Part shown: in pieces, positions 18,372 through 26,870 of the stretch
Layout: each line of letters starts with the position of its first letter
How positions within the stretch are numbered: position 1 is the first letter of the stretch
From: Streptomyces sp. PTY087I2
GTDB lineage: Bacteria; Actinomycetota; Actinomycetes; Streptomycetales; Streptomycetaceae
Direction of reading: 5' to 3'
Assembly (NCBI RefSeq): GCF_001687325.1
Contig: NZ_LZRD01000026.1
Coordinates: forward strand, 62,001-126,000
Length of the DNA: 64,000 nt
Notes under the pieces: generated by a model
Told to the model about the DNA's origin: nothing
Seen by the model: only the letters and a program-made list of their open reading frames with translations
The model's database searches: none
Made by a program: the position numbers and the translations under genes

Positions 18372-18800
18372 TCAGTGGTCCGCCCGGCTCGTGACCAGTT
18401 CGGTGAGGACACCGTGGCAGTCCTTGGGGTGCAGGAACGTGATCCGGGACCCCATCGACCCCGTCCTGGGCTCGTCGTACAGCACCCGGACGCCCTTCTC
18501 GCGGATGTCCGCGGCGTCCCCGTCCACATCCTCCGTACCGAAGGCGATGTGATGCACGCCCTCCCCGTTCTTCGCCAGCCACTTGCCCACGGCGGAGTCC
18601 TCCCGGGTGGGCTCCAGCAGCTGGAGGTACGAGGCCCCGCCGTCCGAGGTCTCGTTGATCTTGAGCATGGCCTCGCGGACCCCCTGCTCCTCGTTGATCT
18701 CGCTGTGGAACACCTCGAATCCGTACGTGGCACGGTAGAACTCCACCGTCCTGTCCAGGTCGAAGCAGGCGATTCCGATGTGGTCGATGCGCGTCAGCAT
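18372..18800 (-). CDS. mce: Methylmalonyl-CoA epimerase
   Basis: This enzyme interconverts the S and R forms of methylmalonyl-CoA, linking propionyl-CoA carboxylation with the B12-dependent mutase. It has 142 residues in a double VOC fold. The metal ligands fit the family pattern: His7 (RIDHIGI), Gln60 (SYLQLLEP), a His at 83-84 (GVHHIAF) and Glu134 (VLTELV). The start at 18800 is chosen because MLTRIDHIGIA is the normal N-terminus. It is divergent from the thiolase, with about 145 bases between them for both promoters. MeaB lies two genes away. Confidence 0.95.
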   Translation of the reverse strand: MLTRIDHIGIACFDLDRTVEFYRATYGFEVFHSEINEEQGVREAMLKINETSDGGASYLQLLEPTREDSAVGKWLAKNGEGVHHIAFGTEDVDGDAADIREKGVRVLYDEPRTGSMGSRITFLHPKDCHGVLTELVTSRADH

Positions 18801-18945
18801 GGATTCAGCATGGATCGGCCGCGACGCTCCCGCCATGGTTACGCAACGTGCGCGCCGTCACACCGGCAGCCGGATGACGGGCGCGGGACCGCTCAGTACA
18901 TTCAGGTAAACCCTCGTTCACATCCGATCCCAAGGGGCCGTGCCC

Positions 18946-20151
18946 ATGCCAGCAACGACCGGTACCACCACCTCAGTGATCGTCGCGGGCGCCCGGACGC
19001 CCATGGGCCGTCTCCTCGGCTCCCTGAAGAGCTTCTCCGCGGCCGACCTCGGCGGCGTCGCGATCAAGGCCGCCCTGGACCGGGCCGGCATCGGCGGCGA
19101 CCAGGTCCAGTACGTGATCATGGGCCAGGTGCTCCAGGCCGGCGCGGGCCAGATTCCCGCCCGGCAGGCCGCGATCAAGGCCGGCATCCCGATGAACGTC
19201 CCCGCGCTCACCGTCAACAAGGTGTGTCTGTCCGGGCTCGACGCCATCGCGCTGGCCGACCAGCTCATCCGCGCCGGGGAGTTCGACGTGGTGGTCGCGG
19301 GCGGCCAGGAGTCCATGACCAACGCACCGCACCTGCTCCCCAAGTCCCGCGAGGGCTACAAGTACGGCGCGATCGAGATGCTGGACTCGATGGCGTACGA
19401 CGGTCTCACCGACGCCTACGAGAACATCCCCATGGGCGAGTCCACCGAGAAGCACAACGGCCGCCTCGGCCTGGACCGCGCCGCCCAGGACGAGATCGGC
19501 GCGCTCTCCCACCAGCGGGCCGCCGCCGCCCAGAAGAACGGCCTCTTCGAGGCGGAGATCACCCCGGTCGAGATCCCGCAGCGCAAGGGCGACCCGGTCC
19601 TCTTCTCGAAGGACGAGGGCATCCGCGCCGAGACGACCGTGGAGACCCTCGGCAAGCTGCGCCCCGCCTTCGCCAAGGACGGCACGATCACCGCCGGCAC
19701 CTCCTCGCAGATCTCCGACGGCGCCGCCGCGGTCGTCGTGATGAGCAAGGCCAGGGCCGAGGAGCTGGGCCTCGACTGGATCGCCGAGATCGGCGCCCAC
19801 GGAAACGTCGCGGGTCCCGACAACTCCCTCCAGTCGCAGCCCTCCAACGCCATCAAGCACGCGCTGAAGAAGGACGGCCTGACCGTCGACGACCTCGACC
19901 TGATCGAGATCAACGAGGCGTTCGCCGCCGTCGCCGTCCAGTCCATGAAGGACCTGGGCGTCACCTCGGACAAGGTCAACGTCAACGGCGGCGCGATCGC
20001 GCTGGGCCACCCCATCGGGATGTCCGGCGCCCGGGTCGTCCTGCACCTGGCCCTGGAGCTGAAGCGGCGCGGCGGCGGCACGGGCGCGGCGGCGCTGTGC
20101 GGCGGCGGCGGTCAGGGCGACGCGTTGATCATCCGGGTCCCGGGCAAGTAA
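18946..20151 (+). CDS. Acetyl-CoA C-acetyltransferase (thiolase)
   Basis: This thiolase joins or splits acetyl-CoA units, as in acetoacetyl-CoA formation. It has 401 residues from the ATG at 18946, which has AAGGGG eight bases upstream; the GTG at 18940 is too close to it. Active residues are visible: Cys94 in [12 protein letters not shown], His355 in [14 protein letters not shown], and Cys385 in [10 protein letters not shown]. It lies upstream of meaB with 36 bases between them, so the two are probably one transcript. The setting suggests supply of C4 units for butyryl-CoA and ethylmalonyl-CoA or isobutyryl-CoA metabolism. Confidence 0.95.
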   Translation: MPATTGTTTSVIVAGARTPMGRLLGSLKSFSAADLGGVAIKAALDRAGIGGDQVQYVIMGQVLQAGAGQIPARQAAIKAGIPMNVPALTVNKVCLSGLDAIALADQLIRAGEFDVVVAGGQESMTNAPHLLPKSREGYKYGAIEMLDSMAYDGLTDAYENIPMGESTEKHNGRLGLDRAAQDEIGALSHQRAAAAQKNGLFEAEITPVEIPQRKGDPVLFSKDEGIRAETTVETLGKLRPAFAKDGTITAGTSSQISDGAAAVVVMSKARAEELGLDWIAEIGAHGNVAGPDNSLQSQPSNAIKHALKKDGLTVDDLDLIEINEAFAAVAVQSMKDLGVTSDKVNVNGGAIALGHPIGMSGARVVLHLALELKRRGGGTGAAALCGGGGQGDALIIRVPGK

Positions 20152-20187
20152 CACCGTAACGACACGAGGCAAGGCGAGAACGGAGCG

Positions 20188-21156
20188 GTGAACGTGGACG
20201 TGGACGTCCCCACGCTGGTCGAGCAGGCGCGAGCAGGCAGGCCGCGTGCGGTGGCCCGGCTGATCTCGCTGGTGGAGGGGGCGTCCCCGCAGCTCCGTGA
20301 GGTGATGGCGGCCCTGGCCCCGCTGGCGGGCCATGCGTACGTCGTCGGCCTGACGGGCTCGCCGGGCGTCGGCAAGTCCACCTCCACCTCCGCCCTCGTC
20401 TCCGCCTACCGCCGCGCGGGCAAGCGGGTCGGCGTGCTCGCCGTCGACCCGTCCTCGCCGTTCTCCGGCGGGGCGCTGCTGGGCGACCGGGTCCGGATGT
20501 CGGACCACGCGTCCGACCCGGGCGTCTACATCCGCTCCATGGCGACCCGGGGCCACCTCGGCGGCCTCGCGTGGGCCGCCCCGCAGGCCATCCGTGTCCT
20601 CGACGCGGCGGGCTGCGACGTGGTCCTGGTCGAGACGGTCGGCGTCGGCCAGTCCGAGGTGGAGATCGCCTCCCAGGCCGACACCTCCGTGGTGCTGCTC
20701 GCCCCGGGCATGGGCGACGGCATCCAGGCGGCGAAGGCCGGAATCCTGGAGATCGGCGATGTGTACGTGGTCAACAAGGCCGACCGCGACGGCGCCGACG
20801 CCACCGCCCGCGAGCTGAACCACATGCTGGGCCTGGGGGAGTCCCGGGGCCCCGGCGACTGGCGCCCCCCGATCGTGAAGACGGTCGCGGCCCGGGGCCA
20901 GGGCACGGACGAGGTCGTCGAGGCCCTGGAGAAGCACCGGGCCTGGATGGAGGAGCACGGCGTCCTGGCCGAACGCCGCACGGCCCGCGCCGCCCACGAG
21001 GTCGAGTCGATCGCGGTCACCGCGCTCCGGGAGAGGATCGCCGACCTCCGCGGCGACCGCCGCCTGCACGCCCTGGCGGAGCGCATCGTCTCCGGCGACC
21101 TGGACCCGTACGCGGCGGCGGACGAGCTGGTGGCGGGGCTGACGGAGGGCGCCTGA
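20188..21156 (+). CDS. meaB: MeaB, GTPase chaperone of B12-dependent mutase
   Basis: MeaB is a G3E-type GTPase that loads and protects adenosylcobalamin-dependent acyl-CoA mutases. It has 322 residues from a GTG at 20188. The P-loop GSPGVGKST is near residues 57-65, a metal-binding segment VDPSSPFSGGALLGDR follows, then VETVGVGQSE (switch region) and NKADRDGA as the base-specific NKxD motif. It follows the thiolase closely and ends at a strong terminator. Likely clients are methylmalonyl-CoA mutase elsewhere in the genome and the isobutyryl-CoA mutase encoded at 38.6 kb. Confidence 0.95.
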   Translation: MNVDVDVPTLVEQARAGRPRAVARLISLVEGASPQLREVMAALAPLAGHAYVVGLTGSPGVGKSTSTSALVSAYRRAGKRVGVLAVDPSSPFSGGALLGDRVRMSDHASDPGVYIRSMATRGHLGGLAWAAPQAIRVLDAAGCDVVLVETVGVGQSEVEIASQADTSVVLLAPGMGDGIQAAKAGILEIGDVYVVNKADRDGADATARELNHMLGLGESRGPGDWRPPIVKTVAARGQGTDEVVEALEKHRAWMEEHGVLAERRTARAAHEVESIAVTALRERIADLRGDRRLHALAERIVSGDLDPYAAADELVAGLTEGA

Positions 21157-21173
21157 CCGCCTGAGCGTGCGCT

Positions 21174-21214
21174 GAAGGCCCCCTGAGCGGATGTGTGCCG
21201 CTCAGGGGGCCTTC
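21174..21214. terminator. Strong terminator between meaB and the PepSY gene
   Basis: A perfect 17-base stem (21174-21190 with 21198-21214) and a 7-base loop lie between two converging genes. It probably stops transcription from both sides. Confidence 0.9.
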
Positions 21215-21250
21215 TCGCGTACGGGGCTGTGTTACGGGTCCGGGTTCGCG

Positions 21251-21991
21251 TCAGTCGTCGTCGCCGTCCCGGTCATCGCGGTCGTCGCCGTGGTCGTCAC
21301 GGTCGTCGTTCCGGTCGTCCGCGCGGTCGTCGTCCCCGTCGTCGTCGCGGTCCACGGTGACCTTGCCGGTCCGGGCGTCCACGCGCAGTTCGTGCTGCTT
21401 GCCGTCCTTGCCCGCGATGTCGACGTCCCAGCGCAGGACGTCCCCCCGGCGGCCGTTGTCGTCGTCGTCATCGTCGTCCAGGTCGATCGACGTGACGGTG
21501 CCCGGCGCGGTCTTCAGGGCCGCTGCCGCCGCCTGGCTCAGAGTGACGGCGGAGGAACGGGGCGCGTAGTGGTCGCGGTCGTCGTTGTCGTCGTCGCGGG
21601 TCCTCAGGACCTTGCCGTCGGCGGCGTCCACCGTGACGTCGTGCCACTTCTTGTCGGAGCCCCGGACGTCCAGCTCCCAGACGGCCCGGCCTCCGTGGTC
21701 GTCGTCGTCATCGTCCAGCTCGGCCTCGGTGACCGTGCCCGGGACGCTCTTCAGCGCGGCGGCGACGGCCTGGTCCAGGGAGATCCGGACGCTCTTCGCG
21801 GCGGCCGGGGCCCGGTCGTCCGTACGGTCGTCCCGGTCGTCCCGGTCGTCCGCGAGGCTCGCGGCGCTCGCGCTCCTCGTGGGCGTACGGTCGCGGTCCC
21901 CGTCGCTGTCCGCGAAGGCGACGGTGGCGGCGGTGGTGCCGCCGATGAGAACGGCCGCGGTGATCGCCGCGATGGTGACGTTGCGCTTCAT
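21251..21991 (-). CDS. Secreted Asp-rich protein with two PepSY domains
   Basis: This exported protein of 246 residues starts MKRNVTIAAITAAVLIGG and has an Ala-rich signal peptide ending near ATVAFA. Two PepSY-like units follow, each with an SLDQAVAAALK or TLSQAAAAALK helix, the phrase PGTVT, a run of six or seven Asp, and a beta hairpin ending in DGKVL or TGKVT. The C-terminus is almost entirely Asp, Arg and Gly. The Asp runs suggest binding of Ca2+ or other cations outside the membrane. It is divergent from a two-component system whose sensor also carries an Asp run, so the regulator may control this gene. Confidence 0.88.
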   Translation of the reverse strand: MKRNVTIAAITAAVLIGGTTAATVAFADSDGDRDRTPTRSASAASLADDRDDRDDRTDDRAPAAAKSVRISLDQAVAAALKSVPGTVTEAELDDDDDDHGGRAVWELDVRGSDKKWHDVTVDAADGKVLRTRDDDNDDRDHYAPRSSAVTLSQAAAAALKTAPGTVTSIDLDDDDDDDNGRRGDVLRWDVDIAGKDGKQHELRVDARTGKVTVDRDDDGDDDRADDRNDDRDDHGDDRDDRDGDDD

Positions 21992-22115
21992 GAGGTTCCT
22001 CCCCGAGAGCTGCTGTGCTGCGCTGGTTGACGGGGTCCACACTGCCGACCGGATGCTGAACGCAGCCTGAAGCCACCTGAAGCCTTCTTCAGGCGGAGTT
22101 TGCGAGGCTGTGCGC

Positions 22116-22778
22116 ATGCGCCTGTTGATCGTGGAGGACGAGAAGCGTCTCGCGGTGTCCCTGGCCGGGGGACTCACCGCCGAGGGCTTCGCCGTGGATG
22201 TCGTGCACGACGGCCTGGAGGGGCTGCACCGGGCGAGCGAGGGCGGCTACGACCTGGTGATCCTCGACATCATGCTGCCCGGCATGAACGGCTACCGCGT
22301 CTGCTCCAACCTGCGCGCCGCCGGACACGAGGTGCCGATCCTCATGCTGACCGCCAAGGACGGCGAGTACGACGAGGCCGAGGGCCTGGACACCGGCGCC
22401 GACGACTATCTGACCAAGCCCTTCAGCTATGTCGTCCTCGTCGCCCGGGTACGGGCCCTGCTGCGCCGGCGCGGGGCCGGAGCCGCCGCGCCCGTCCTGA
22501 CCGTCGGCTCCCTGCGCATCGACACCGCCGCCCGCAGGGTGATCCGCGGCGAGGACGAAATCGCCCTCACCGCCAAGGAGTTCGCCGTGCTGGAGCAACT
22601 CGCCCTGCGCGCCGGGCAGGTGGTGAGCAAGGCGGAGATCCTGGAGCACGTCTGGGACTTCGCCTACGACGGCGACCCGAACATCGTCGAGGTCTACATC
22701 TCCACCCTGCGCCGCAAGTTGGGCGCCGCCGCCATCCGTACCGTACGCGGCGCCGGCTACCGGCTGGAGGCGTCATGA
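22116..22778 (+). CDS. OmpR-family response regulator
   Basis: This two-component regulator of 220 residues has the phospho-acceptor Asp51 in LVILDIMLPG, the acidic pocket in VEDE, Thr and Lys in MLTAKD and LTKPF, and a C-terminal winged helix ending in IRTVRGAGYRLE. The ATG at 22116 is preferred over the GTG at 22110 because GAGG lies eight bases before it. The sensor kinase gene begins inside its stop codon (ATGA). The adjacent divergent PepSY gene is the obvious candidate target. Confidence 0.94.
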   Translation: MRLLIVEDEKRLAVSLAGGLTAEGFAVDVVHDGLEGLHRASEGGYDLVILDIMLPGMNGYRVCSNLRAAGHEVPILMLTAKDGEYDEAEGLDTGADDYLTKPFSYVVLVARVRALLRRRGAGAAAPVLTVGSLRIDTAARRVIRGEDEIALTAKEFAVLEQLALRAGQVVSKAEILEHVWDFAYDGDPNIVEVYISTLRRKLGAAAIRTVRGAGYRLEAS

Positions 22779-24211
22779 GGTCCGTCCGGGCCAGGGCCGC
22801 CATCGGGGCCACCCTGGTCGTCGCCGTCGCCCTGATCGCGGCCGGTCTGGCCGTCCTTTTGGTCCTGCGGGCCAACCTGATCGGCCAGGCGGACCTCCAG
22901 GCCGAGGTGGCGGCCCGCGAGGCGGCGGGACAGCTCGCCACGGGCACCCCGTACGAGGACGTGGAGCTGGACGACGAGGAGGACCACCCGGTCCAGGTGA
23001 CCGACGAGGAGGACCGGGTCGTCCTCGTCTCCAAGGGCCTGCGGGCCGTCACCGGCACCGGTGCGACGGGCGTCACCCCCGTGCCCTCGGCCTCGGCGGG
23101 CGCCACGTCGTCACCCGACGACGATGACGACGATGACGACGACCGCGGCCGGCCGGGCCGGGGCGAGGTCTCCTCCGACGACCCGGAGTTCTCCGACGGC
23201 ACCGCCACCGTCGACCGCACCACCGCCGACTACCGCTTCGCCGCCGTCGAGGCGACCACCCCCGACGGCGTCACCCTCACCGTGTACGCGGGCGCCCCGC
23301 TCGCCGCCGAGCAGGAGGCGGTCAACACCGTGCGCGGGGCCATGCTCACCGGGCTGCCGCTGCTCCTGGTCGTCGTCGGGGGCGTGACCTGGCTGGTGAC
23401 CCGCCGCGCGCTGCGCCCGGTCGAGGGCATCCGCCGAGAGATGGCCGCGATCACCGCGTCCGAGGACCTGGCCCGCCGCGTCCCGGAGCCCGATTCACGG
23501 GACGAGATCGCCGCGCTGGCCAGGACGACGAACGAGACGCTGACGGTCCTGGAGGCGTCGGTGGAGCGGCAGCGGCGGTTCGTCGCGGACGCCTCGCACG
23601 AGCTGCGTTCCCCGATCGCCTCGCTCCGCACCCAGCTGGAGGTGGCCGAGGCCCACCCGGAACTGCTGGACCTGCCGGGCGCGGTCGCCGACACCGTACG
23701 GCTCCAGGTGCTGGCGGCGGATCTGCTGCTGCTGGCCCGGCTGGACGCGGGGGAGAAGCCCGGGAGCGCGACGGTGGAGCTGGGCGCGCTGGTCCGCGAG
23801 GAGGTGTCGCAGCGGACGGGGGACCGGATCGCGGTGGCGGTGGAGGTCCCGGAGGGCGGCGCGTTCGAGGTGACCGGGTCGCGCGGGCAGCTGGCCCGGG
23901 TGATCGGCAATCTGCTGGACAACGCCCAGCGGCACGCCGAAAGGAGCGTCGCGGTGTCGGTGGCGGCCGACGGGCGCGGCGTGCGGGTCGAGGTCCGGGA
24001 CGACGGGGCGGGCGTACCCGAGGAGGAGCGGGAGCGGATCTTCGAACGGTTCGTCCGGCTCGACGACGCCCGCAGCCGGGACGACGGCGGCGCCGGTCTG
24101 GGCCTCGCCATCGCCCGGGACGTCGCCGCCCGCCACGGCGGAACGCTGACGGTGCACCGGGCGGACGAGGGCGGCGCGGCCTTTTGCCTGTGGCTGCCGC
24201 GCCCGGCCTGA
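22775..24211 (+). CDS. Sensor histidine kinase with extracellular Asp run
   Basis: This membrane kinase of 478 residues has helices at about 8-32 and 190-207. Between them is an external domain of about 155 residues that contains nine consecutive Asp (115-123) and several Glu/Asp clusters. A HAMP segment follows, then the phospho-acceptor His275 in DASHELRSPIASLRTQLE, the N-box NLLDNAQRHAE, and the G boxes DDGAGVPEEE and GGAGLGLAIARD. The acidic loop suggests sensing of a divalent cation or a cationic peptide. It is translationally coupled to its regulator. Confidence 0.94.
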   Translation: MRSVRARAAIGATLVVAVALIAAGLAVLLVLRANLIGQADLQAEVAAREAAGQLATGTPYEDVELDDEEDHPVQVTDEEDRVVLVSKGLRAVTGTGATGVTPVPSASAGATSSPDDDDDDDDDRGRPGRGEVSSDDPEFSDGTATVDRTTADYRFAAVEATTPDGVTLTVYAGAPLAAEQEAVNTVRGAMLTGLPLLLVVVGGVTWLVTRRALRPVEGIRREMAAITASEDLARRVPEPDSRDEIAALARTTNETLTVLEASVERQRRFVADASHELRSPIASLRTQLEVAEAHPELLDLPGAVADTVRLQVLAADLLLLARLDAGEKPGSATVELGALVREEVSQRTGDRIAVAVEVPEGGAFEVTGSRGQLARVIGNLLDNAQRHAERSVAVSVAADGRGVRVEVRDDGAGVPEEERERIFERFVRLDDARSRDDGGAGLGLAIARDVAARHGGTLTVHRADEGGAAFCLWLPRPA

Positions 24212-24245
24212 GGCGGCGGGCGCGAGGCCCCGGCGGGCCCCGCTG

Positions 24246-24722
24246 TTACAGCTTCCCGCGCTTGCCGCGCAGGTGTTCCGCGATCGGGGTCAGCGCCGCG
24301 TGCAGATCGGTCAGCGCCTCGGGGGACAGCAGATCGATGAAGTGCTGCCGCACCGCGTCGACGTGGTGCGGGGCGACCTTCCGCATGGTCTCCGCGCCGT
24401 GCTCGGTGAGGACCGCGAACAGTCCGCGCCGGTCCGACTCGCAATGCGTACGCCGCACGAGACCGGCGGTCTCCATGCGGGTGATCTGGTGCGAGAGCCG
24501 GCTCTTGGACTGGAGGGTGGCGGCGGCGAGGTCGCTCATCCGCATCCGCTGGTCGTCCGACTCGGAGAGGTTGACCAGGATCTCGTAGTCGTTCATGGTC
24601 AGGCCGAACGGCTGGAGGTCTTTCTCCAGCTGGTGCATCAGCAGCCTGCTGACGTCCAGGTGGGTGCGCCAGGCGCACTGCTCCGCGTCGCTCAGCCAGC
24701 GGGTGGCCGTCTCGGTCTCCAT
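24246..24722 (-). CDS. absC: MarR-family regulator, AbsC-like
   Basis: This winged-helix regulator of 158 residues starts METETATRWLSDAEQCAWRT. The recognition region is MSDLAAATLQSKSRLSHQIT, and the wing contains CESDRRG. Length, sequence as remembered and chromosomal position fit AbsC (SCO5405), a zinc-responsive pleiotropic regulator of antibiotic production in S. coelicolor. A TAGAAT -10 hexamer lies seven bases before the start codon, so the message is probably leaderless, and it overlaps a short palindrome that could be its own operator. The family is certain; the absC name rests on memory of position and length. Confidence 0.9.
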   Translation of the reverse strand: METETATRWLSDAEQCAWRTHLDVSRLLMHQLEKDLQPFGLTMNDYEILVNLSESDDQRMRMSDLAAATLQSKSRLSHQITRMETAGLVRRTHCESDRRGLFAVLTEHGAETMRKVAPHHVDAVRQHFIDLLSPEALTDLHAALTPIAEHLRGKRGKL

Positions 24723-24728
24723 ATATGG

Positions 24729-24742
24729 ATTCTACCTAAGAA
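24729..24742 (-). promoter_or_regulatory. Leaderless promoter and operator-like site of the MarR gene
   Basis: On the minus strand a TAGAAT hexamer occupies 24734-24729, and the start codon begins at 24722, the expected transcription start. There is no ribosome-binding site. The hexamer overlaps TTCTACCTAAGAA (24730-24742), whose ends TTCT and AGAA are complementary, as expected of a MarR operator. Confidence 0.5.
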
Positions 24743-24769
24743 GTTGAAAGCCGGACGAAATCAGGGAGG

Positions 24770-24819
24770 TCTGAGGAGTGTGACGACCGGCGCAGACGTT
24801 CGACGTCACACTCCGCAGA
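24770..24819 (-). terminator. Hairpin downstream of the AIM24 operon
   Basis: Sixteen-base arms (24770-24785 and 24804-24819) match at 15 positions and enclose 18 bases. The hairpin begins eight bases past the stop of the last AIM24 gene and should end that operon before the MarR promoter. Confidence 0.65.
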
Positions 24820-24826
24820 CTACCGT

Positions 24827-25591
24827 TCACAAGCCGAAGCGACGCTGGAGGTCCCCCAGCTGGCCGGGCATGCGCGGGGTGGAGCCGTGTTGACCCCCGC
24901 CGCCCGGGACACCGGGCGCGTTCGGCACGAGGCCCGTCGCCTGCTCCGCCATCAGCGCCTCGGACGACTGGAGCAGCACGGTGCCCGCCCCGACGAACTC
25001 GAACTGGTGCTCCTCGCCCGAGGTCCCGCCGATCCCCGTCAGTGACCGGATTCCGCCCATCACGCCCGTCATGTACCCGTGGTCGTAGTGGTGACAGGGG
25101 GAGGGGCAGTCGGCCCACCCCACCAGCGCCTGCGGGTCCACCCGCAGCGGCGGCTCCATGAACACCACCGCGCCGTTGGACGCGGCGACGAACTTCCCGG
25201 TTCCGATCAGCGTCACGAACCCCGGCACGATCGACTGCTTCAGCGCGAGCGACGGCTCGTACGCCAGCAGGTTCCCCGACCGGATCGTCAGGTTCCCGTC
25301 GTCCAGGTCGAAGGAGTTCACATCGAAGGCCCGGTCGGCCAGCAGCATCTTCCCGCTGCCCTCGGCCACCACCCAGTCGCTCGCGTGCAGCGGCGAATGG
25401 AAGCTGGACCGCACCAGCCGCTCGAACCGGCCGTGCCCGATGCCGTCGAAGCTGATCTGCCCGTAGTAGGCGATCATCTTGCCCTTCTGGAGGAACCACC
25501 GGCTCCCCTTGAGCTCCACGCAGAAGGTGTAGGAGTTGACGTTGTCGTCCGACGGCAGCGTCATCGGATCGAAGACCACGGGCGCGCTCAC
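24827..25591 (-). CDS. AIM24-family protein, third gene of the operon
   Basis: This protein of 254 residues belongs to the AIM24 (TIGR00266-like) beta-barrel family, whose mitochondrial member affects membrane organisation and whose bacterial role is unknown. It starts with a GTG at 25591 that overlaps the previous stop by four bases. It is the most diverged of the three copies: the N-terminus contains VELKGSRWFLQKGKMIAYYG, and a His/Cys cluster (CPSPCHHYDHGY) near 185-196 might bind metal. The Gly/Pro-rich tail is about 35 residues. No signal peptide or membrane helix is visible. Confidence 0.88.
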   Translation of the reverse strand: MSAPVVFDPMTLPSDDNVNSYTFCVELKGSRWFLQKGKMIAYYGQISFDGIGHGRFERLVRSSFHSPLHASDWVVAEGSGKMLLADRAFDVNSFDLDDGNLTIRSGNLLAYEPSLALKQSIVPGFVTLIGTGKFVAASNGAVVFMEPPLRVDPQALVGWADCPSPCHHYDHGYMTGVMGGIRSLTGIGGTSGEEHQFEFVGAGTVLLQSSEALMAEQATGLVPNAPGVPGGGGQHGSTPRMPGQLGDLQRRFGL

Positions 25592-26238
25592 AGCTTCTCC
25601 TCGGATGCCTGGACGTACACCGCACCACTGCCGCTCAGCTCCAGCTGGAACGCCTCGCCGGAGCCCCGCCCGACCATGTCCCGCCAGCCGAGCGCGGTGG
25701 AGAGCTTGTTGCGGACCTCCCCGTGGTGGGCGACGTACGCCTGTGGGTCCACATGGATGTCCCGGCCCGGGGTGATCGGCAGTTCGATCACCCCGCCGTG
25801 CGCCATCACCGCGACCGCGCCGTGGCCCTTGAGTGTGGTGGTGAACAGGCCCTGGCCGGTCACCTGGCCGCGCACCATGCCCATCACCCCGCCCTGCGAG
25901 CCCATGAACATCGTGCCCTGCTGGAGCGTCCCGTCGAAGGCGAGGAGGCGGTCCGCCTCCACGTACAGGGTGTCGCCGGACAGGTTGATCACCTGGATGT
26001 GGTGGCCGCCGTGGCCGAACATCACCGTGCCCGACCCCTCGACCGTCATCAGCGGTGTCGCCTCGCCCGCCACCCGGCGGCCGATCATCGACGCGAAGCC
26101 GCCCTGGCCGCCCTGGATGTTCGGGGTGAAGGACACCTCGCCCCGGTACGCCAGCATCGCGCCGCGCTGGCTGAACAGCTTCTGGCCCGGGGTGAGGGTC
26201 GCCTCGACCATCTTGGAGTTGATCTCGCGGAACGGCAT
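25588..26238 (-). CDS. AIM24-family protein, second gene of the operon
   Basis: This AIM24-like protein of 216 residues starts MPFREINSKMVEATLTPGQK at 26238, one base inside the stop of the gene before it. It has the repeated Gly-rich beta segments of the family, including MLAYRGEVSF and GQGLFTTTLKGHGAVAVMAH. The end EAFQLELSGSGAVYVQASEE matches the end of the first copy (EAFQMRFEGDGLVYVQPSE), showing common origin. It overlaps the following gene by four bases, so the three are made together and may form a mixed complex. Confidence 0.9.
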   Translation of the reverse strand: MPFREINSKMVEATLTPGQKLFSQRGAMLAYRGEVSFTPNIQGGQGGFASMIGRRVAGEATPLMTVEGSGTVMFGHGGHHIQVINLSGDTLYVEADRLLAFDGTLQQGTMFMGSQGGVMGMVRGQVTGQGLFTTTLKGHGAVAVMAHGGVIELPITPGRDIHVDPQAYVAHHGEVRNKLSTALGWRDMVGRGSGEAFQLELSGSGAVYVQASEEKL

Positions 26239-26870
26239 CAGACATCGCCCCCGACGGTGTTGCGCTCGCTCGGCTGTACGTAGACCAGGCCGTCGCCCTC
26301 GAACCGCATCTGGAACGCCTCGCCGGAGCCCTCGCCCATCAGCGTCCGGAAGTTCACCCCGCTCTGGAGCTGCTGGCGCAGATTGCCCTGGTGGGCGATG
26401 TACGCGCCGGGGTCGACCATCAGCGGATACTGCGGCGACACCCGCAGCAGCACCGCCTCGCCCTCCGACATGATCGCCGCCTGGCCCGTGCCCTCCACCG
26501 TGGTGGTGAACAGGCCGTTGCCGCTCGCCCCGCCGCGCAGCCCGGTGAACGTGGTGCCCGTGCGCAGCCCGGCGTCGGTGGCCAGCAGATTGCTCGCCTC
26601 CACGTACAGCTTGTCGCCGTGCAGCGCGACCAGGTTGATCTCGCTCGCCCGGTCGGCGAAGTAGCAGGTGCCCTGCCCGGACACCTCCATCACCGTCATC
26701 TGCTCGCCGGTCAGCCGGCGGGTCACCATGCCGCGCAGGCCCTCACCGCCGCCGGTCATCTTCTTGAAGGTCATCCGGCCGTCGTACGCGACCATCGAGC
26801 CGTTCTTCGCCTTGACGGAATCGCCGGCCAGATCGACGGCGAGCGTCTTGCTGCCTTGGAGTCGGAACAT
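26238..26870 (-). CDS. AIM24-family protein, first gene of the operon
   Basis: This AIM24-like protein of 210 residues starts MFRLQGSKTLAVDLAGDSVK at 26870; a GTG two codons earlier is possible. It shows the family segments SMVAYDGRMTF, GNGLFTTTVEGTGQAAIMSE and a closing VYVQPSE. It lacks a signal peptide. It leads the three-gene operon, whose promoter must lie between 26871 and the divergent DUF3817 gene at 27125. That 254-base stretch contains no further gene that I can support. Confidence 0.9.
   Translation of the reverse strand: MFRLQGSKTLAVDLAGDSVKAKNGSMVAYDGRMTFKKMTGGGEGLRGMVTRRLTGEQMTVMEVSGQGTCYFADRASEINLVALHGDKLYVEASNLLATDAGLRTGTTFTGLRGGASGNGLFTTTVEGTGQAAIMSEGEAVLLRVSPQYPLMVDPGAYIAHQGNLRQQLQSGVNFRTLMGEGSGEAFQMRFEGDGLVYVQPSERNTVGGDV

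Noticed and set aside
14223-20159. A very long open frame on the plus strand opposite scy and continuing past it
   Set aside because: It is antisense to the coiled-coil repeats of Scy, and its Leu/Gly/Arg composition is the expected shadow of GC-rich codons. It also runs through the thiolase gene in the wrong frame.
21590-21720. GTC/GAC triplet runs as a microsatellite or replication artefact
   Set aside because: They code for Asp runs in frame within a protein that has a signal peptide and two PepSY units, and the neighbouring sensor has a similar run.
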